Shown here piece after piece: positions 43,440 to 54,595 of a stretch of 64,000 bases of DNA. Origin of the DNA: JACRLW01 sp046349595 (GTDB taxonomy: Bacteria > Planctomycetota > UBA1135 > UBA2386). How positions within the stretch are numbered: position 1 is the stretch's first letter; every line of letters starts with the position of its first letter. The translations under genes and the position numbers were made by a program. The notes beneath the pieces were generated by a model. The model had not been told where the DNA came from. It did no database searches and was given only the letters and a program-made list of their open reading frames with translations. The stretch lies in the NCBI GenBank assembly GCA_046349595.1, contig JAXMCA010000001.1:1736001-1800000 (forward strand), in the 5' to 3' direction.

Positions 43440-46039
43440 GCGACCCGCGCGAAGATCGGAACCTCGGTGAGGGTGCCGGCGAGAACGGGCCGGGCGAGCC
43501 CCGCGAGGTCCGTCACCAGCCGGCGAGTCTGTCCGACCTGAGGCGTTTCCCGCCTCGCACCCCGGAATGCCTCCGGGTGCGCGAATGGATGCGCGACGCC
43601 TGCGACGGCGAACTCGCCGCCGCGACGCGCAGCGAGTTCGAGGAGCATCTGCACCGCTGCCGGGACTGCTCGCTCGCCTTCGGACGTGCCGAGCGCGAGG
43701 CGATGTTGATCGAGCGAGCCTTCGACGAGGAACGCGATGCGAAGGCCGTCGCCGACGAGGGCTTCACGCGGCGCGTGATGGCCGAGGTCACCGCGCTGAT
43801 GTTCAGCGAGCAGGACGCGCCGCCGCAGTTCACCGGCCGGGTCATGGAGCGGGTGCGGCTCGAGTGGCGTCGCGTCCCGCTGTGGCGTCGAGCCTGGCTG
43901 CGGCTCGGGGCGGCCCGTGCCGCGGTTCTGGTCGTGGGGCTGATCGGCCTGGCTTTGGTCGTCGGGCGCGAACTGCTGCGCATGGGTGATCCCGCGACAC
44001 GCCCCGACGGCTTCCAGGTGGTGCTCGCCGAGGGCGTCACGCGGATCCACGAGGACGCCCGCGGGACCGAGACGGACGAACTGGTCGTCGGCGCGCGCTT
44101 GCATGCCGGCGATCAGCTGCGCGTCGCCCGGGACGGAGAACTCCAGTGCCTGCTCGAGAGCGACCATGATCTGGTCGGAGAACCGCTGCGCCTCCGGTTC
44201 TTCGGTGGCAGCTCCGCGCGGCTCGATGCGCGCCGGGGCGACTGGATCCTGTTCGACGGCGCGGTCGCGATCGACGCGCCGCGTGCCTTCTCGATGCACG
44301 TCGGCGACGAGCATCGCGTGTCGTTCGATGCGGGCGGGCGCTACGACGTCAGCGCGCACCGCGTGAATCGCTTCGACCGCGACATCGCCGGGGCGACCGT
44401 GCAGTTGCGCGTGGAGGTGATCGAGGGGCGAGCCAGCGTGGTCAGCGGCGATGTCGTTCGTGGCGTGATCGAGGCGGGGAAGGTGGCCCTGGCCAGTGAT
44501 CTCGAATGGCTGGTCGAGCCGGCTCCGCGCATCGACCCGCTGGCGCGGGTCGTGGGAGCGCGGAGCGGGCGCACCGAATCCGCTCCGCGAGCCGACGCGA
44601 GCCACCGCACCATCAGCGTGTATGTGGTCGACGCGACCAGCGGTCGTCCGATCCGCGGCGCGCTCGTCGACCTGCGTGGTGGTGAGGAGTCCCGTGCTCC
44701 GCGGGCGACCGACGCCGAGGGTTGGGTGCGCTGCGAGGTCGGCGACATCCACGCCACGGCCGTGACGCTCGGCGTGGTGCCCCCGCGAGAAGAAGGCTAC
44801 GGCTTCGCGGCCTTCGGGCCGCGGCCGGTGCCGCTCGGCAATGATCCGGGCAGTCCGATCCGCATCGCCCTGGTACCCGACCCCGGTCTCCGCGGCGAGG
44901 TTCTGGACGCCGCGGGCTCGCCCGTCGCCGGCGCGCGGGTGACAGCCTGCGTGGTCGACGAGATGTTCGGTCTCGTCGATCGACTCGACGACCGAGCTGC
45001 CCGTACCGGTGCCGACGGCAGCTTTGCCCTGCGCGGCATGCCGGCCGAGCTCGACGGGCAGCAGGCGCTCGCGGTCCTGGTCGAGGCTCCCGGTCATCCG
45101 CGCCTCGCGCGCGCTCTGCGGCGCGATGTCGTCGGCGACGCTGCGTTGCGGTTGGTCGTGCCGGAGCCCCGGCGACTCGCCCTCGCGGGCCTGCCCGCCG
45201 ATCGTCCGGTGGAGATCCTCCAGGAGATCCCTGGATTGCCCCTCGCGGGGACCTCGGAGCGCTTCGCACTCGCCACCGACCATCTCGGTCGCGTGGCGCT
45301 CGATGCCGCCGGTCCGGGCGATCTGTGGTTGCGCGAAGGCGCGGACGGCCTGCGCCGACTCGTCGTCGACAAAGACGGCGTCCTGGCTCTCGCCGACGGC
45401 TCGACGGCGGCCCGCCTGAATCTGCAGACGAGGCGCCTCGTGGCGCTGCAGAGCGGGGACTCTGCGACCGATCGTCCGCAGTCCGCGGCGGTCGCGTCGC
45501 TGGGGACCCGCTTCGATCGCGCGCGCCCGACCGCTGGTGGCGCACGCGTCGCGTTGACCCTGCGCAATCCGGGCGCCATGTCCCAGCGCGACTTCACACG
45601 GGTCTTCGTCGAGTTCGAGTCGGGCGAAATCGCCTTCCTCGGTCTGTGGGACGGGATCTCGTCGCTGCCCTTCGACCCGCCCGCGGGACGTTCGTTCCGG
45701 ATCGTGGCCATCGGCCCCGATGGGAGCGTCGGCAGCCTCGGTTCCGAAGACCTGGAACGGGGCGACGCCGTGATCGCCCTGGAACCTCCGGGCGGTGCGG
45801 ACGCTGCCTCCGGCCCGTTGAGTCCGATCGCGGGCGAGTGTGTGTTCGAACTGCTCGATGGGCCCTTCGCGGGCCAGCGTTTCTGGCGCAACGTCGACTT
45901 CGAACACGGCGTGAGCGCCGACCGTCTGCTGCCGGGCACCTATCGGGTCACGCTTCCCGACGGCCGGCGCGCCTCGTGCACGGTTCCCGCGGGCAGCGTG
46001 GGGAAGCTCACGCCGGTCGCCACGACCACGGCGCGCTGA
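43436..46039 (+). CDS. Large zinc-binding anti-sigma factor with FecR-like and carboxypeptidase-regulatory-like outer domains
   Basis: 867 residues, far longer than usual anti-sigma factors (about 150-300). Residues 40-85 hold a ZAS/zf-HC2 domain with HxxxCxxC at His71, Cys75, Cys78. One membrane helix lies at about 160-178. Outside follows a FecR-like domain (about 190-370, VTRIHEDARG to VIEAGKVALAS). Then come two carboxypeptidase-regulatory-like folds (about 390-445, ISVYVVDATSGRPIRGALV, and 485-540, LRGEVLDAAGSPVAGARV) and more beta-rich sequence. Presumably the outer part senses envelope state and releases the coupled ECF sigma factor. No protease-cleavage site can be assigned. Confidence 0.85.
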   Translation: MSDPREDRNLGEGAGENGPGEPREVRHQPASLSDLRRFPPRTPECLRVREWMRDACDGELAAATRSEFEEHLHRCRDCSLAFGRAEREAMLIERAFDEERDAKAVADEGFTRRVMAEVTALMFSEQDAPPQFTGRVMERVRLEWRRVPLWRRAWLRLGAARAAVLVVGLIGLALVVGRELLRMGDPATRPDGFQVVLAEGVTRIHEDARGTETDELVVGARLHAGDQLRVARDGELQCLLESDHDLVGEPLRLRFFGGSSARLDARRGDWILFDGAVAIDAPRAFSMHVGDEHRVSFDAGGRYDVSAHRVNRFDRDIAGATVQLRVEVIEGRASVVSGDVVRGVIEAGKVALASDLEWLVEPAPRIDPLARVVGARSGRTESAPRADASHRTISVYVVDATSGRPIRGALVDLRGGEESRAPRATDAEGWVRCEVGDIHATAVTLGVVPPREEGYGFAAFGPRPVPLGNDPGSPIRIALVPDPGLRGEVLDAAGSPVAGARVTACVVDEMFGLVDRLDDRAARTGADGSFALRGMPAELDGQQALAVLVEAPGHPRLARALRRDVVGDAALRLVVPEPRRLALAGLPADRPVEILQEIPGLPLAGTSERFALATDHLGRVALDAAGPGDLWLREGADGLRRLVVDKDGVLALADGSTAARLNLQTRRLVALQSGDSATDRPQSAAVASLGTRFDRARPTAGGARVALTLRNPGAMSQRDFTRVFVEFESGEIAFLGLWDGISSLPFDPPAGRSFRIVAIGPDGSVGSLGSEDLERGDAVIALEPPGGADAASGPLSPIAGECVFELLDGPFAGQRFWRNVDFEHGVSADRLLPGTYRVTLPDGRRASCTVPAGSVGKLTPVATTTAR

Positions 46040-46057
46040 ACGCGCGTCGCGCATCGC

Positions 46058-46873
46058 TCAGGGTCGTGCGGTGCCCTCGCGCAAGAAGGCGACCACCCGC
46101 GAGAAGGTCTCCGGCTGCTCCAGCAGGAGCGAGTGACCGGCTTTCGGCACGACGGCGAACTCGGCGCCACGGATGAGATTCGCCGTGGTCTCGACGTCCG
46201 CGGCGCAGGTCAACGTGTCTTCCTCGCCCGCGAGACACAGCGTGCGCACGTCGACGTGGCGCGCGAGGTCGGCGAGGTCCGTCGACTCGAGAGCGCGGAG
46301 TTGCGCGAGCATCAGGGCGCGGCGCTCGGGCGTGGGCCGCATCGCGCGCGCGATGTCGTCGACCAGTTGCGGACGCGCATCGTGGAAGCTGCGTCCGAAC
46401 AGGAAAGGGGCGACGGCGTCCGCGAAGCGCTCAGTCGGCACGTTGTCGGCGATGGCGGCGAAGTAGCGGTAGACGCGTCGCGCGCGGACCGAGACCGCCG
46501 CAGCACTCGCGAGGAGGACGAGGGCCTGGACTCGATCGGGGTGACGGACCGCGCAGGTGAGCGCGACCTTGCCGCCGAGCGAAGTGCCCACCAAGGCGAC
46601 CGACGGCACCTGCGCCGCGTCGAGCACGGCGATCAGATCATCGGCCGCATCTTCGAAGCGGAACGTACCGGTCAGCGGACTGGATGGTTCGACACCGACC
46701 GGATCGACGGTGAGCGCACGGAAGCCCTCGCGCTCGAAGCGACGCGGCAGGGTTCCGAACAGCTGTATGCCGGCACCGAGCCCGGGGACGAGGATCAGTG
46801 CCGGGCCCATGCCAGTGGAGGACCAGTGGATGCTGCGGCCGTCACGCTCGGCACGATGCGCTCTGCGCGTCAT
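46058..46873 (-). CDS. Alpha/beta hydrolase
   Basis: 271 residues of an alpha/beta-hydrolase fold. The oxyanion-loop stretch LILVPGLGAG, the nucleophile elbow LVGTSLGGK with Ser, the acid site in TLCLAGEEDTLT and the catalytic His in PKAGHSLLLEQPETF are all present, as in haloperoxidase/3-oxoadipate enol-lactonase-type enzymes. Substrate unknown. The ATG at 46873 overlaps the upstream M28-type gene stop by ATGA, so the three genes 48920-46058 form an operon; the start 46873 is preferred over a longer one because of that coupling. Confidence 0.88.
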   Translation of the reverse strand: MTRRAHRAERDGRSIHWSSTGMGPALILVPGLGAGIQLFGTLPRRFEREGFRALTVDPVGVEPSSPLTGTFRFEDAADDLIAVLDAAQVPSVALVGTSLGGKVALTCAVRHPDRVQALVLLASAAAVSVRARRVYRYFAAIADNVPTERFADAVAPFLFGRSFHDARPQLVDDIARAMRPTPERRALMLAQLRALESTDLADLARHVDVRTLCLAGEEDTLTCAADVETTANLIRGAEFAVVPKAGHSLLLEQPETFSRVVAFLREGTARP

Positions 46874-47913
46874 CTCGGGCGGCGCGGATCGGCACCGGCG
46901 AAGCGCGTGGCGATGGTCGGCAGCGCCGTCCACAGGATCTCGCCGACGCTCTGCAGGCTCTTGGCGGACAGGTGGGCGACGGTGTCGTCCTTGGTGTGCC
47001 ACTGCGGATTGTCGTGCAGGTCGATCAGGTCGAGCACCGGGACACCCTGGTCACGGAAGGGGAGGTGGTCGTCGGTGACGGCCTGGCTGTAGCCGAAGCA
47101 CAGCTCGGCGTGCCCGCAGGTCTTCGCCGCGGCGCGCACGATGGACTTCAGGCCGGGGTCGGACCAGGTGTCGTCGTCGAGCTGCAGGTCCGCCGACCCG
47201 ATCATGTCGAGCAGGATCATCGCGGACATGCGCGGCAGCTTGGGATCGGCGAGCACCGCGCGTCCGTAGGCCTCGGCGTGATGGCGCGAGCCGAACAGCG
47301 AACGGTCCGGGTCCCACCGGAAGGGGATGCTCTCCTCGCCATCGAAGAAGGCGAGCTCGATCGTGCAGGGCGGCGGACTCTTCACCCATTTCTCGGCCAG
47401 CGCGATCAGCAGGCCGACGCCGCTCGCGCCGTCGTTGGCGCCGACGAACTCGAAGTTCTCGGAGGGATCCGGGTGGTCCTTGGTGATCTTCGAGTCGATG
47501 TGCGCGCCGAGCAGGACGTAGTCACGCGTCGGTCCCGGGATGCGGACCACGAGGTTCTGGAAGTCGAGCTTCTCCTTCTCGTTGCGAAAGGCATCGCGAC
47601 GTGCGGGGAGGCCGAGGGCCTCGAACTGGCCCGCGACGTAGTCGCGGACGCGCTGGAGACCCGGGGATCCGGGCGTGCGAGGCCCGATGGCGACGATCGC
47701 GCGCACGTGCGCCAAGGCACGATCGCCGAGGTCGGTGGGGGTGTCCGTCTGCTTGGGCAGCGGCGGGAGTTCGGGGATCGGGTTCGGTGCCGGTCTGCGG
47801 GCTCCGCCGTCTCCGCAGGTCGACGCGGTGCACACGAGGAGGATGGCGGCGATCAGACCCCTCGCCCCGCGGCGCGTGAGGCGGGCAGGCGGACCGGCAT
47901 GGATCTCGTTCAC
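46870..47913 (-). CDS. M28-family zinc enzyme, glutaminyl-cyclase-like (second of tandem pair)
   Basis: 347 residues with an N-terminal signal (LIAAILLVCTAST). The catalytic domain follows the M28/glutaminyl-peptide cyclotransferase order: LLGAHIDSK, GANDGASGVGLL, LAFFDGEES, SLFGSRHHAEAY, DDHLPFRDQGVPVLDLID and WHTKDD. The IDSK, FDGEE and VWHTxDD forms are the ones seen in glutaminyl cyclase, so N-terminal Gln cyclisation or aminopeptidase activity are both possible. GTG start overlaps the upstream copy by GTGA. It is clearly related to that neighbour, a tandem duplication. Confidence 0.88.
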   Translation of the reverse strand: MNEIHAGPPARLTRRGARGLIAAILLVCTASTCGDGGARRPAPNPIPELPPLPKQTDTPTDLGDRALAHVRAIVAIGPRTPGSPGLQRVRDYVAGQFEALGLPARRDAFRNEKEKLDFQNLVVRIPGPTRDYVLLGAHIDSKITKDHPDPSENFEFVGANDGASGVGLLIALAEKWVKSPPPCTIELAFFDGEESIPFRWDPDRSLFGSRHHAEAYGRAVLADPKLPRMSAMILLDMIGSADLQLDDDTWSDPGLKSIVRAAAKTCGHAELCFGYSQAVTDDHLPFRDQGVPVLDLIDLHDNPQWHTKDDTVAHLSAKSLQSVGEILWTALPTIATRFAGADPRRPR

Positions 47914-48920
47914 TTCGCGAACTCCTTGGCGATCACCGGCAACGAGAGGAGGAGGAGGTCGCCGACGGTCCGCAGCGAGTCTGCGGACACGCGGGGCATG
48001 TCGTCGTCCTTGGTGTGCCAGAAGGGGAAGAAGGTCTTGGCGTAGGGCGGCGCACCGGCGTTGTGTTCGCCGGGCACCCGCCATTTGAAGTCGATCAGGT
48101 CGATCACGCGGACACCGAGCCCCTTGAAGGGGATGTGGTCGTCACCGGTGACCTGGGTCTCCTCGCGGAACACCCGATCCTGCACGCCGAGCTGCTCCGC
48201 CGCGGACCGGAAGATCTCGATCAGGCGCGGATTCGATTCCTTCTCGCGGTCGACCTTGAACTCCAGGTCGCCGAGGAGATCGAGCAGGATCAGCGCCTTC
48301 ATGCGCGAAGCGAGGCCGGACGGGAAGCGCTGCTTGTCGGCATTCATGGTCGCGGCGAAATGTCGGCTGCCGACCAGTGCCTTGCTGTCGTTCCAATTCC
48401 AGTCGTAGGACTCCTCGCCGTCGAAGAAGACCAGCCAGACGTCGCAAGGCAGGCGGACGTCCTGCGTCAGGTGGCGGGCGAGTTCGACCAGGACGGCGCA
48501 GGACGCTGCAGCATCGAGTGCACCGACGAAGCGGAAGTCCTGTTCGCCGTGGTGCGTGATCTTGCTGTCGTAGTGCGCCGCCACGGCGAGGATCGGTCCG
48601 TCGGGCTTGTGCTCGGTGCCCGGGATCTCGACCCAGAGGTTCTCGAAGTCGACGTCCTTCTGGACGTCCTCGCGTCGGAAGCGCTGCCGCTGCAACTCGA
48701 GGGACGGCGAGATCGCCTTCAACTCCGACGCGATCAGATCGGCGACCTTGCGGATGCCGGGCGAGCCCGGCGTGCGCGGGCCGATCTCGACGATGCGCCG
48801 CGTCAGGTCGTGGGCGCGGGAGCCGTCGGTCCCGGCCCCCGGCTTCGAACAGGCGCAGAGAGAGAGCAGCAACGAGGCGCAGAGGAGGGAGTTCGGGGTC
48901 GTCGGCATGCGGAGCGCCAT
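47910..48920 (-). CDS. M28-family zinc enzyme, glutaminyl-cyclase-like (first of tandem pair), lipoprotein
   Basis: 336 residues. A lipoprotein-type signal (LLLSLCACSKPG) is followed by the same order of motifs as its neighbour: AAHYDSK, GALDAAASCAVL, VFFDGEES, ALVGSRHFAATM, DDHIPFKGLGVRVIDLID, FWHTKDDD. The strings IGPRTPGSPG and DDH(I/L)PF are shared with the downstream copy, showing a common origin. The ATG at 48920 lies 7 bases after TAGTCT (48928-48933, minus strand), a candidate leaderless promoter. Probably acts in the periplasm on peptides or proteins with N-terminal glutamine. Confidence 0.88.
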   Translation of the reverse strand: MALRMPTTPNSLLCASLLLSLCACSKPGAGTDGSRAHDLTRRIVEIGPRTPGSPGIRKVADLIASELKAISPSLELQRQRFRREDVQKDVDFENLWVEIPGTEHKPDGPILAVAAHYDSKITHHGEQDFRFVGALDAAASCAVLVELARHLTQDVRLPCDVWLVFFDGEESYDWNWNDSKALVGSRHFAATMNADKQRFPSGLASRMKALILLDLLGDLEFKVDREKESNPRLIEIFRSAAEQLGVQDRVFREETQVTGDDHIPFKGLGVRVIDLIDFKWRVPGEHNAGAPPYAKTFFPFWHTKDDDMPRVSADSLRTVGDLLLLSLPVIAKEFAK

Positions 48921-49100
48921 CTTCGGCAGACTAGCGGAGGAGTCCCGTCGCCGCCGCAGGTCGCTGTCACGACGCGCGACGCGGGCTTTCTTTTCGGGCG
49001 CGACGGGCTACCCGACCAGTTGGAAGGCCTAAAGTGCCGATGAGATCAGGGACACGCCGCCCGGCCGGTCCGGACGCGGTCCACAGCGCGCAGAGGAATC

Positions 49101-51134
<2,034 letters not shown>

Positions 51135-51144
51135 AAGGGGCGCC

Positions 51145-52245
51145 ATGGCGCGCAAGATCGACCAGGACCACACGCGCTTCCGCGACATCGTGCGCGGCCG
51201 GATCAAGCGGGACCTCAAGAAGTACGTGTCGACCGGCGAGATGATCGGTCGGCAGGGCAAGCGGCTGGTCAGCATCCCCTTGCCGCAGATCGACCTTCCG
51301 CGGTTCCGCTACGGCAGCAACCAGAAGAACGGCGTCGGCCAAGGCGAGGGCGAGGAGGGTCAGCCGGTGCCGGGCCAGGAACCCGGTCAAGGCGAAGCCG
51401 GCGAGCAGGAGGGCAAACACTCGCTCGAGGTCGACGTCAGCCTGGAAGAGCTCGCGCGCATCCTCGGCGAGGAACTGGAACTCCCCAACATCGAGCCGCG
51501 CGGCAAGAAGGCGATCCTGTCGCGCACCGGTCGCTTCACCGGCATCAGCCGCAGCGGGCCGCAGAGCCTCAGGCACTTCAAGCGCACCTTCAAGGAGGCG
51601 CTGAAGCGGCAGATCGCGTCGGGCACCTACGACCCCGACGATCCGGTGGTGATCCCGCTCAAGGAGGACCACCGCTACCGCTACTTGTCGACGCGCGAAG
51701 AGCCGCAGGCCAGCGCCGTGATCGTCTACATGATGGACGTCTCGGGGAGCATGGGTCGCGAGCAGAAGGAGATCGTGCGCATCGAGGCCTTCTGGATCGA
51801 CACCTGGCTGCGCAGCCAATACGAGAACCTCGAGGTCGTGTACATCGTGCACGACGCCGCCGCGCACGTCGTGGACCAGCACACCTTCTTCCATCTCCGC
51901 GAATCCGGCGGCACCAAGATCAGCTCGGCCTTCGAGCTGTGTCTGCGCGTGGTGGAGGACAAGTACCCGTCCTCGGAGTGGAACATCTACCCCTTCCACT
52001 TCTCCGACGGGGACAACTGGTCGTCGCGCGACACCGAGCGCTGCGTCGATCTGCTGAAGAACTCGATCCTCCCGCAGGTCAATCAGTTCAACTACGGGCA
52101 GGTGAAGAGCGCCTACGGCTCGGGTCAATTCAAGCGCGACCTGGACCAGGCCTTCCGCGGCGAGGAGAAGGTCGTGACCAGCGACATCCAGGACCGCGAC
52201 GGCATCCTGCCGTCGATCAAGGCCTTCCTCGGGAAGGGGCGCTGA
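51145..52245 (+). CDS. yeaH: YeaH/DUF444 family protein
   Basis: 366 residues. The N-terminus (RFRDIVRGRIKRDLKKYVSTGEMIGRQGKRLVSIPLP) and the von Willebrand A-like MIDAS motif MMDVSGSMG are diagnostic of YeaH/DUF444; a low-complexity Gly/Gln/Glu linker (about 57-95) separates them. It begins 10 bases after prkA and 2 bases before spoVR. In E. coli YeaG (PrkA) and YeaH act together in nitrogen and stationary-phase stress. Confidence 0.95.
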   Translation: MARKIDQDHTRFRDIVRGRIKRDLKKYVSTGEMIGRQGKRLVSIPLPQIDLPRFRYGSNQKNGVGQGEGEEGQPVPGQEPGQGEAGEQEGKHSLEVDVSLEELARILGEELELPNIEPRGKKAILSRTGRFTGISRSGPQSLRHFKRTFKEALKRQIASGTYDPDDPVVIPLKEDHRYRYLSTREEPQASAVIVYMMDVSGSMGREQKEIVRIEAFWIDTWLRSQYENLEVVYIVHDAAAHVVDQHTFFHLRESGGTKISSAFELCLRVVEDKYPSSEWNIYPFHFSDGDNWSSRDTERCVDLLKNSILPQVNQFNYGQVKSAYGSGQFKRDLDQAFRGEEKVVTSDIQDRDGILPSIKAFLGKGR

Positions 52246-52247
52246 GG

Positions 52248-53777
52248 ATGGGCGAACTCACTCCTGAGCTGGCGAGGTACCGCGACGAGATCCGCGAACT
52301 CGCGGCCGGATACGGGCTCGACTTCTACGAGGTGATCTTCGAACTCGTCGATCACGACGAGCTGAACATGATCGCCGCCTACGGCGGCTTCCCGACGCGC
52401 TATCCGCACTGGCGCTTCGGCATGGAGTACGAGCAGCTCAGCAAGAGCTATCGCTACGGGCTCTCGAAGATCTACGAGCTCGTGATCAACAACGATCCCT
52501 GCTATGCGTACCTGATGCGGAGCAACTCGTTGACGGACCAGAAGCTCGTCATGGCCCACGTCTACGGCCACTGCGACTTCTTCAAGAACAACCTGTGGTT
52601 CGCTCACACACCGCGGAAGATGATGGACATCACCGCGAACCACGGTGCCCGGATCCGGCGCTACATGGAGCGCCATGGGGTCGAGCGGGTCGAGAACTTC
52701 ATCGACCACGTGCTGTCGCTCGACAACCTGATCGACATCCACTCGCCGTACATCAAGCGCGACGAGGGCGGCCCGCGTGCACCAGCTACGACCCAGGATG
52801 CCGAGGTCCCGCGCCTGCAGGCGAAGGACTACATGGACCGTTACATCAATCCTCCCGAGGTGCTGGCGCGCCGACGGCGGGAGGAGGAGGAGCGACAGCG
52901 TCAGCGGCGTGGCTTCCCCGAGCGGCCGGTCCGCGACGTCCTGCGCTTCCTGCTCGAGCACGCAGCACTGGAGCCGTGGGAGCAGGATGTCCTCTCGATG
53001 CTGCGCGACGAGGCCTACTACTTCGCGCCCCAGGGCATGACCAAGATCATGAACGAGGGCTGGGCGGTGTACTGGCACTCGTCCCTGATGACGCGGCACA
53101 TCCTGGATGCGTCGGAGGTCGTCAACTACGCCGACGCACACTCCGGCACGCTCGCCACTCGGCCCGGCCAGATCAACCCGTACAAGCTCGGGGTCGAGCT
53201 GTTCCGCGACATCGAGGACCGGTGGAACCGCGGCAAGTTCGGTATCGAGTGGGACCGCTGCGAGGACATCGACGAGAAGCGGCGCTGGAATCGCCCCACG
53301 GGAGAGGGGCGCTCCAAGATCTTCCAGGTGCGTCGCGTCCACAACGACATCTCCTTAGTCGACGAGTTCGTCCACGAGGAGTTCGCCGAGCAACAGAAAA
53401 TGTTCGTGTGGGGATTCAACCAGTCGACCGGGCAGTACGAGATCGTCAGCCGCGACTGGCAACGTGTGAAGCGAAGCCTCCTCGACGCATTGACCAACTT
53501 CGGCAATCCGATCATCTACATCGTCGATGCCAACCATCAGAATCGCGGCGAGCTGTACCTCTACCACGACTGGACCGGTGCCGATCTGCAACTCGAGCAG
53601 GCACAGCAGACGCTGAACTACGTGTTCGAGATGTGGAAGCGCCCGGTGCACATCGAGACGCGGGAGGAGGGCAAGGGGCGTCTCCTCAGCTACGACGGCA
53701 AGGAGACCACCAGCCGGGAGATCACCGGGTCGAAGTCGCCGCGCGATCTGGTCGGGACGAGGACACCGCGACGGTAG
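52248..53777 (+). CDS. spoVR: SpoVR family protein
   Basis: 509 residues. Diagnostic parts are GLDFYEVIFELVDHDELNMIAAYGGFPTRYPHWRFGMEYE, VMAHVYGHCDFFKNNLWF, MNEGWAVYWHSSLMTR and LGVELFRDIEDRWNRG. The two His-rich motifs suggest a metal-binding helical core. SpoVR affects spore cortex formation in Bacillus and is the constant partner of PrkA and YeaH. The start ATG at 52248 lies 2 bases after the yeaH stop and is preceded by GAGG; a longer in-frame reading from 51939 overlaps yeaH and is rejected. Confidence 0.94.
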   Translation: MGELTPELARYRDEIRELAAGYGLDFYEVIFELVDHDELNMIAAYGGFPTRYPHWRFGMEYEQLSKSYRYGLSKIYELVINNDPCYAYLMRSNSLTDQKLVMAHVYGHCDFFKNNLWFAHTPRKMMDITANHGARIRRYMERHGVERVENFIDHVLSLDNLIDIHSPYIKRDEGGPRAPATTQDAEVPRLQAKDYMDRYINPPEVLARRRREEEERQRQRRGFPERPVRDVLRFLLEHAALEPWEQDVLSMLRDEAYYFAPQGMTKIMNEGWAVYWHSSLMTRHILDASEVVNYADAHSGTLATRPGQINPYKLGVELFRDIEDRWNRGKFGIEWDRCEDIDEKRRWNRPTGEGRSKIFQVRRVHNDISLVDEFVHEEFAEQQKMFVWGFNQSTGQYEIVSRDWQRVKRSLLDALTNFGNPIIYIVDANHQNRGELYLYHDWTGADLQLEQAQQTLNYVFEMWKRPVHIETREEGKGRLLSYDGKETTSREITGSKSPRDLVGTRTPRR

Positions 53778-53858
53778 GCGGCAATCGGTGCCGACGAGTC
53801 GCTTGTTTCGCAGTCGCACGCGAAGGAGCATCGCGCGGATGACGTCGAGGTCACCGGC

Positions 53859-54578
53859 TTGATCCCGCTGCGCGACGATCGCGGTCGTCGCGGACCGACG
53901 ATCGTGACCTTCTGCATCGTCGGGCTGTGGATCGCCGCCTTCATCGCCGCGATGCGATCCACCCCGGACGAGTACCAGGCATTCCAGCGCCACTTCGGGC
54001 TCGACATCGGAACCTGGCACGAACGCTGGGAGACGATGAAGCGGGCCGGCGGACTCGCGCGGCTGTGGCACCTCGGGGCGCTCCTGGTGCCGCTGTGCAC
54101 CTACAAGCTCCTGCACCTCGGGCCGGTGCACCTGTTCTCCAACGTGTTCACCTTCCTGGTGTTCGGCGGCCGCATCGAGGCCCGGGCCGGGTGGTGGCGC
54201 TTCCTTCTGTTCCACGAAGCCGTCGGCATGGTGGTCGGCGCGGTGGAACTGTGGAGAGGAGCGACCGGCGCGGTGGTCATCGGGGCTTCCGCCAGCGTGG
54301 CCGCGGTGATCACGGCGTACCTCCTTCTCCATCTCGGCAGCCGGATCCGCGTGGTGTTCCCGCTGGTGGTCTGGCCGGTGTTCTTCGAGATCCCGGCGGT
54401 CGTCGTGGCGCTGTGCTGGGGTGGATTGCAGGCGCCTGGGGTGGTCCGGCTCCTGCAGTTCGAGGGCGCGCGACCGCTGGCGCTGTGGGGCCATGCGGCC
54501 GGCATCGGTGCGGCGGTCGCCCTGCTGCCGATCGTCGCGTTCGGCCGGGCGCGCAAGGGACGCGGAGGTCGCGCTTGA
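53859..54578 (+). CDS. Rhomboid-family intramembrane serine protease (TTG start)
   Basis: 239 residues with six helices. MIPLRDDRGRRGPTIVTF is the typical rhomboid start; HLGPVHLFSNVFTFLVFGGRIEARAG has the HxxxN motif of helix 2; VIGASASVAAVI carries the catalytic Ser in G-A-S; ALWGHAAGIGAAVAL holds the catalytic His. The only in-frame start giving that N-terminus is TTG 53859. Cleaves membrane proteins within their helices. A 81-base gap separates it from spoVR; whether it belongs to that unit is unknown. Confidence 0.85.
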   Translation: MIPLRDDRGRRGPTIVTFCIVGLWIAAFIAAMRSTPDEYQAFQRHFGLDIGTWHERWETMKRAGGLARLWHLGALLVPLCTYKLLHLGPVHLFSNVFTFLVFGGRIEARAGWWRFLLFHEAVGMVVGAVELWRGATGAVVIGASASVAAVITAYLLLHLGSRIRVVFPLVVWPVFFEIPAVVVALCWGGLQAPGVVRLLQFEGARPLALWGHAAGIGAAVALLPIVAFGRARKGRGGRA

Positions 54579-54595
54579 GGAGCAGGCTTCCGCCC

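Noticed and set aside
48921..49100. Sigma-54 type promoter for prkA
   Set aside because: No GG-N10-GC pair with the TGGCAC/TTGC context is present; only weak -10-like TAAAGT (49031-49036) without a matching -35.
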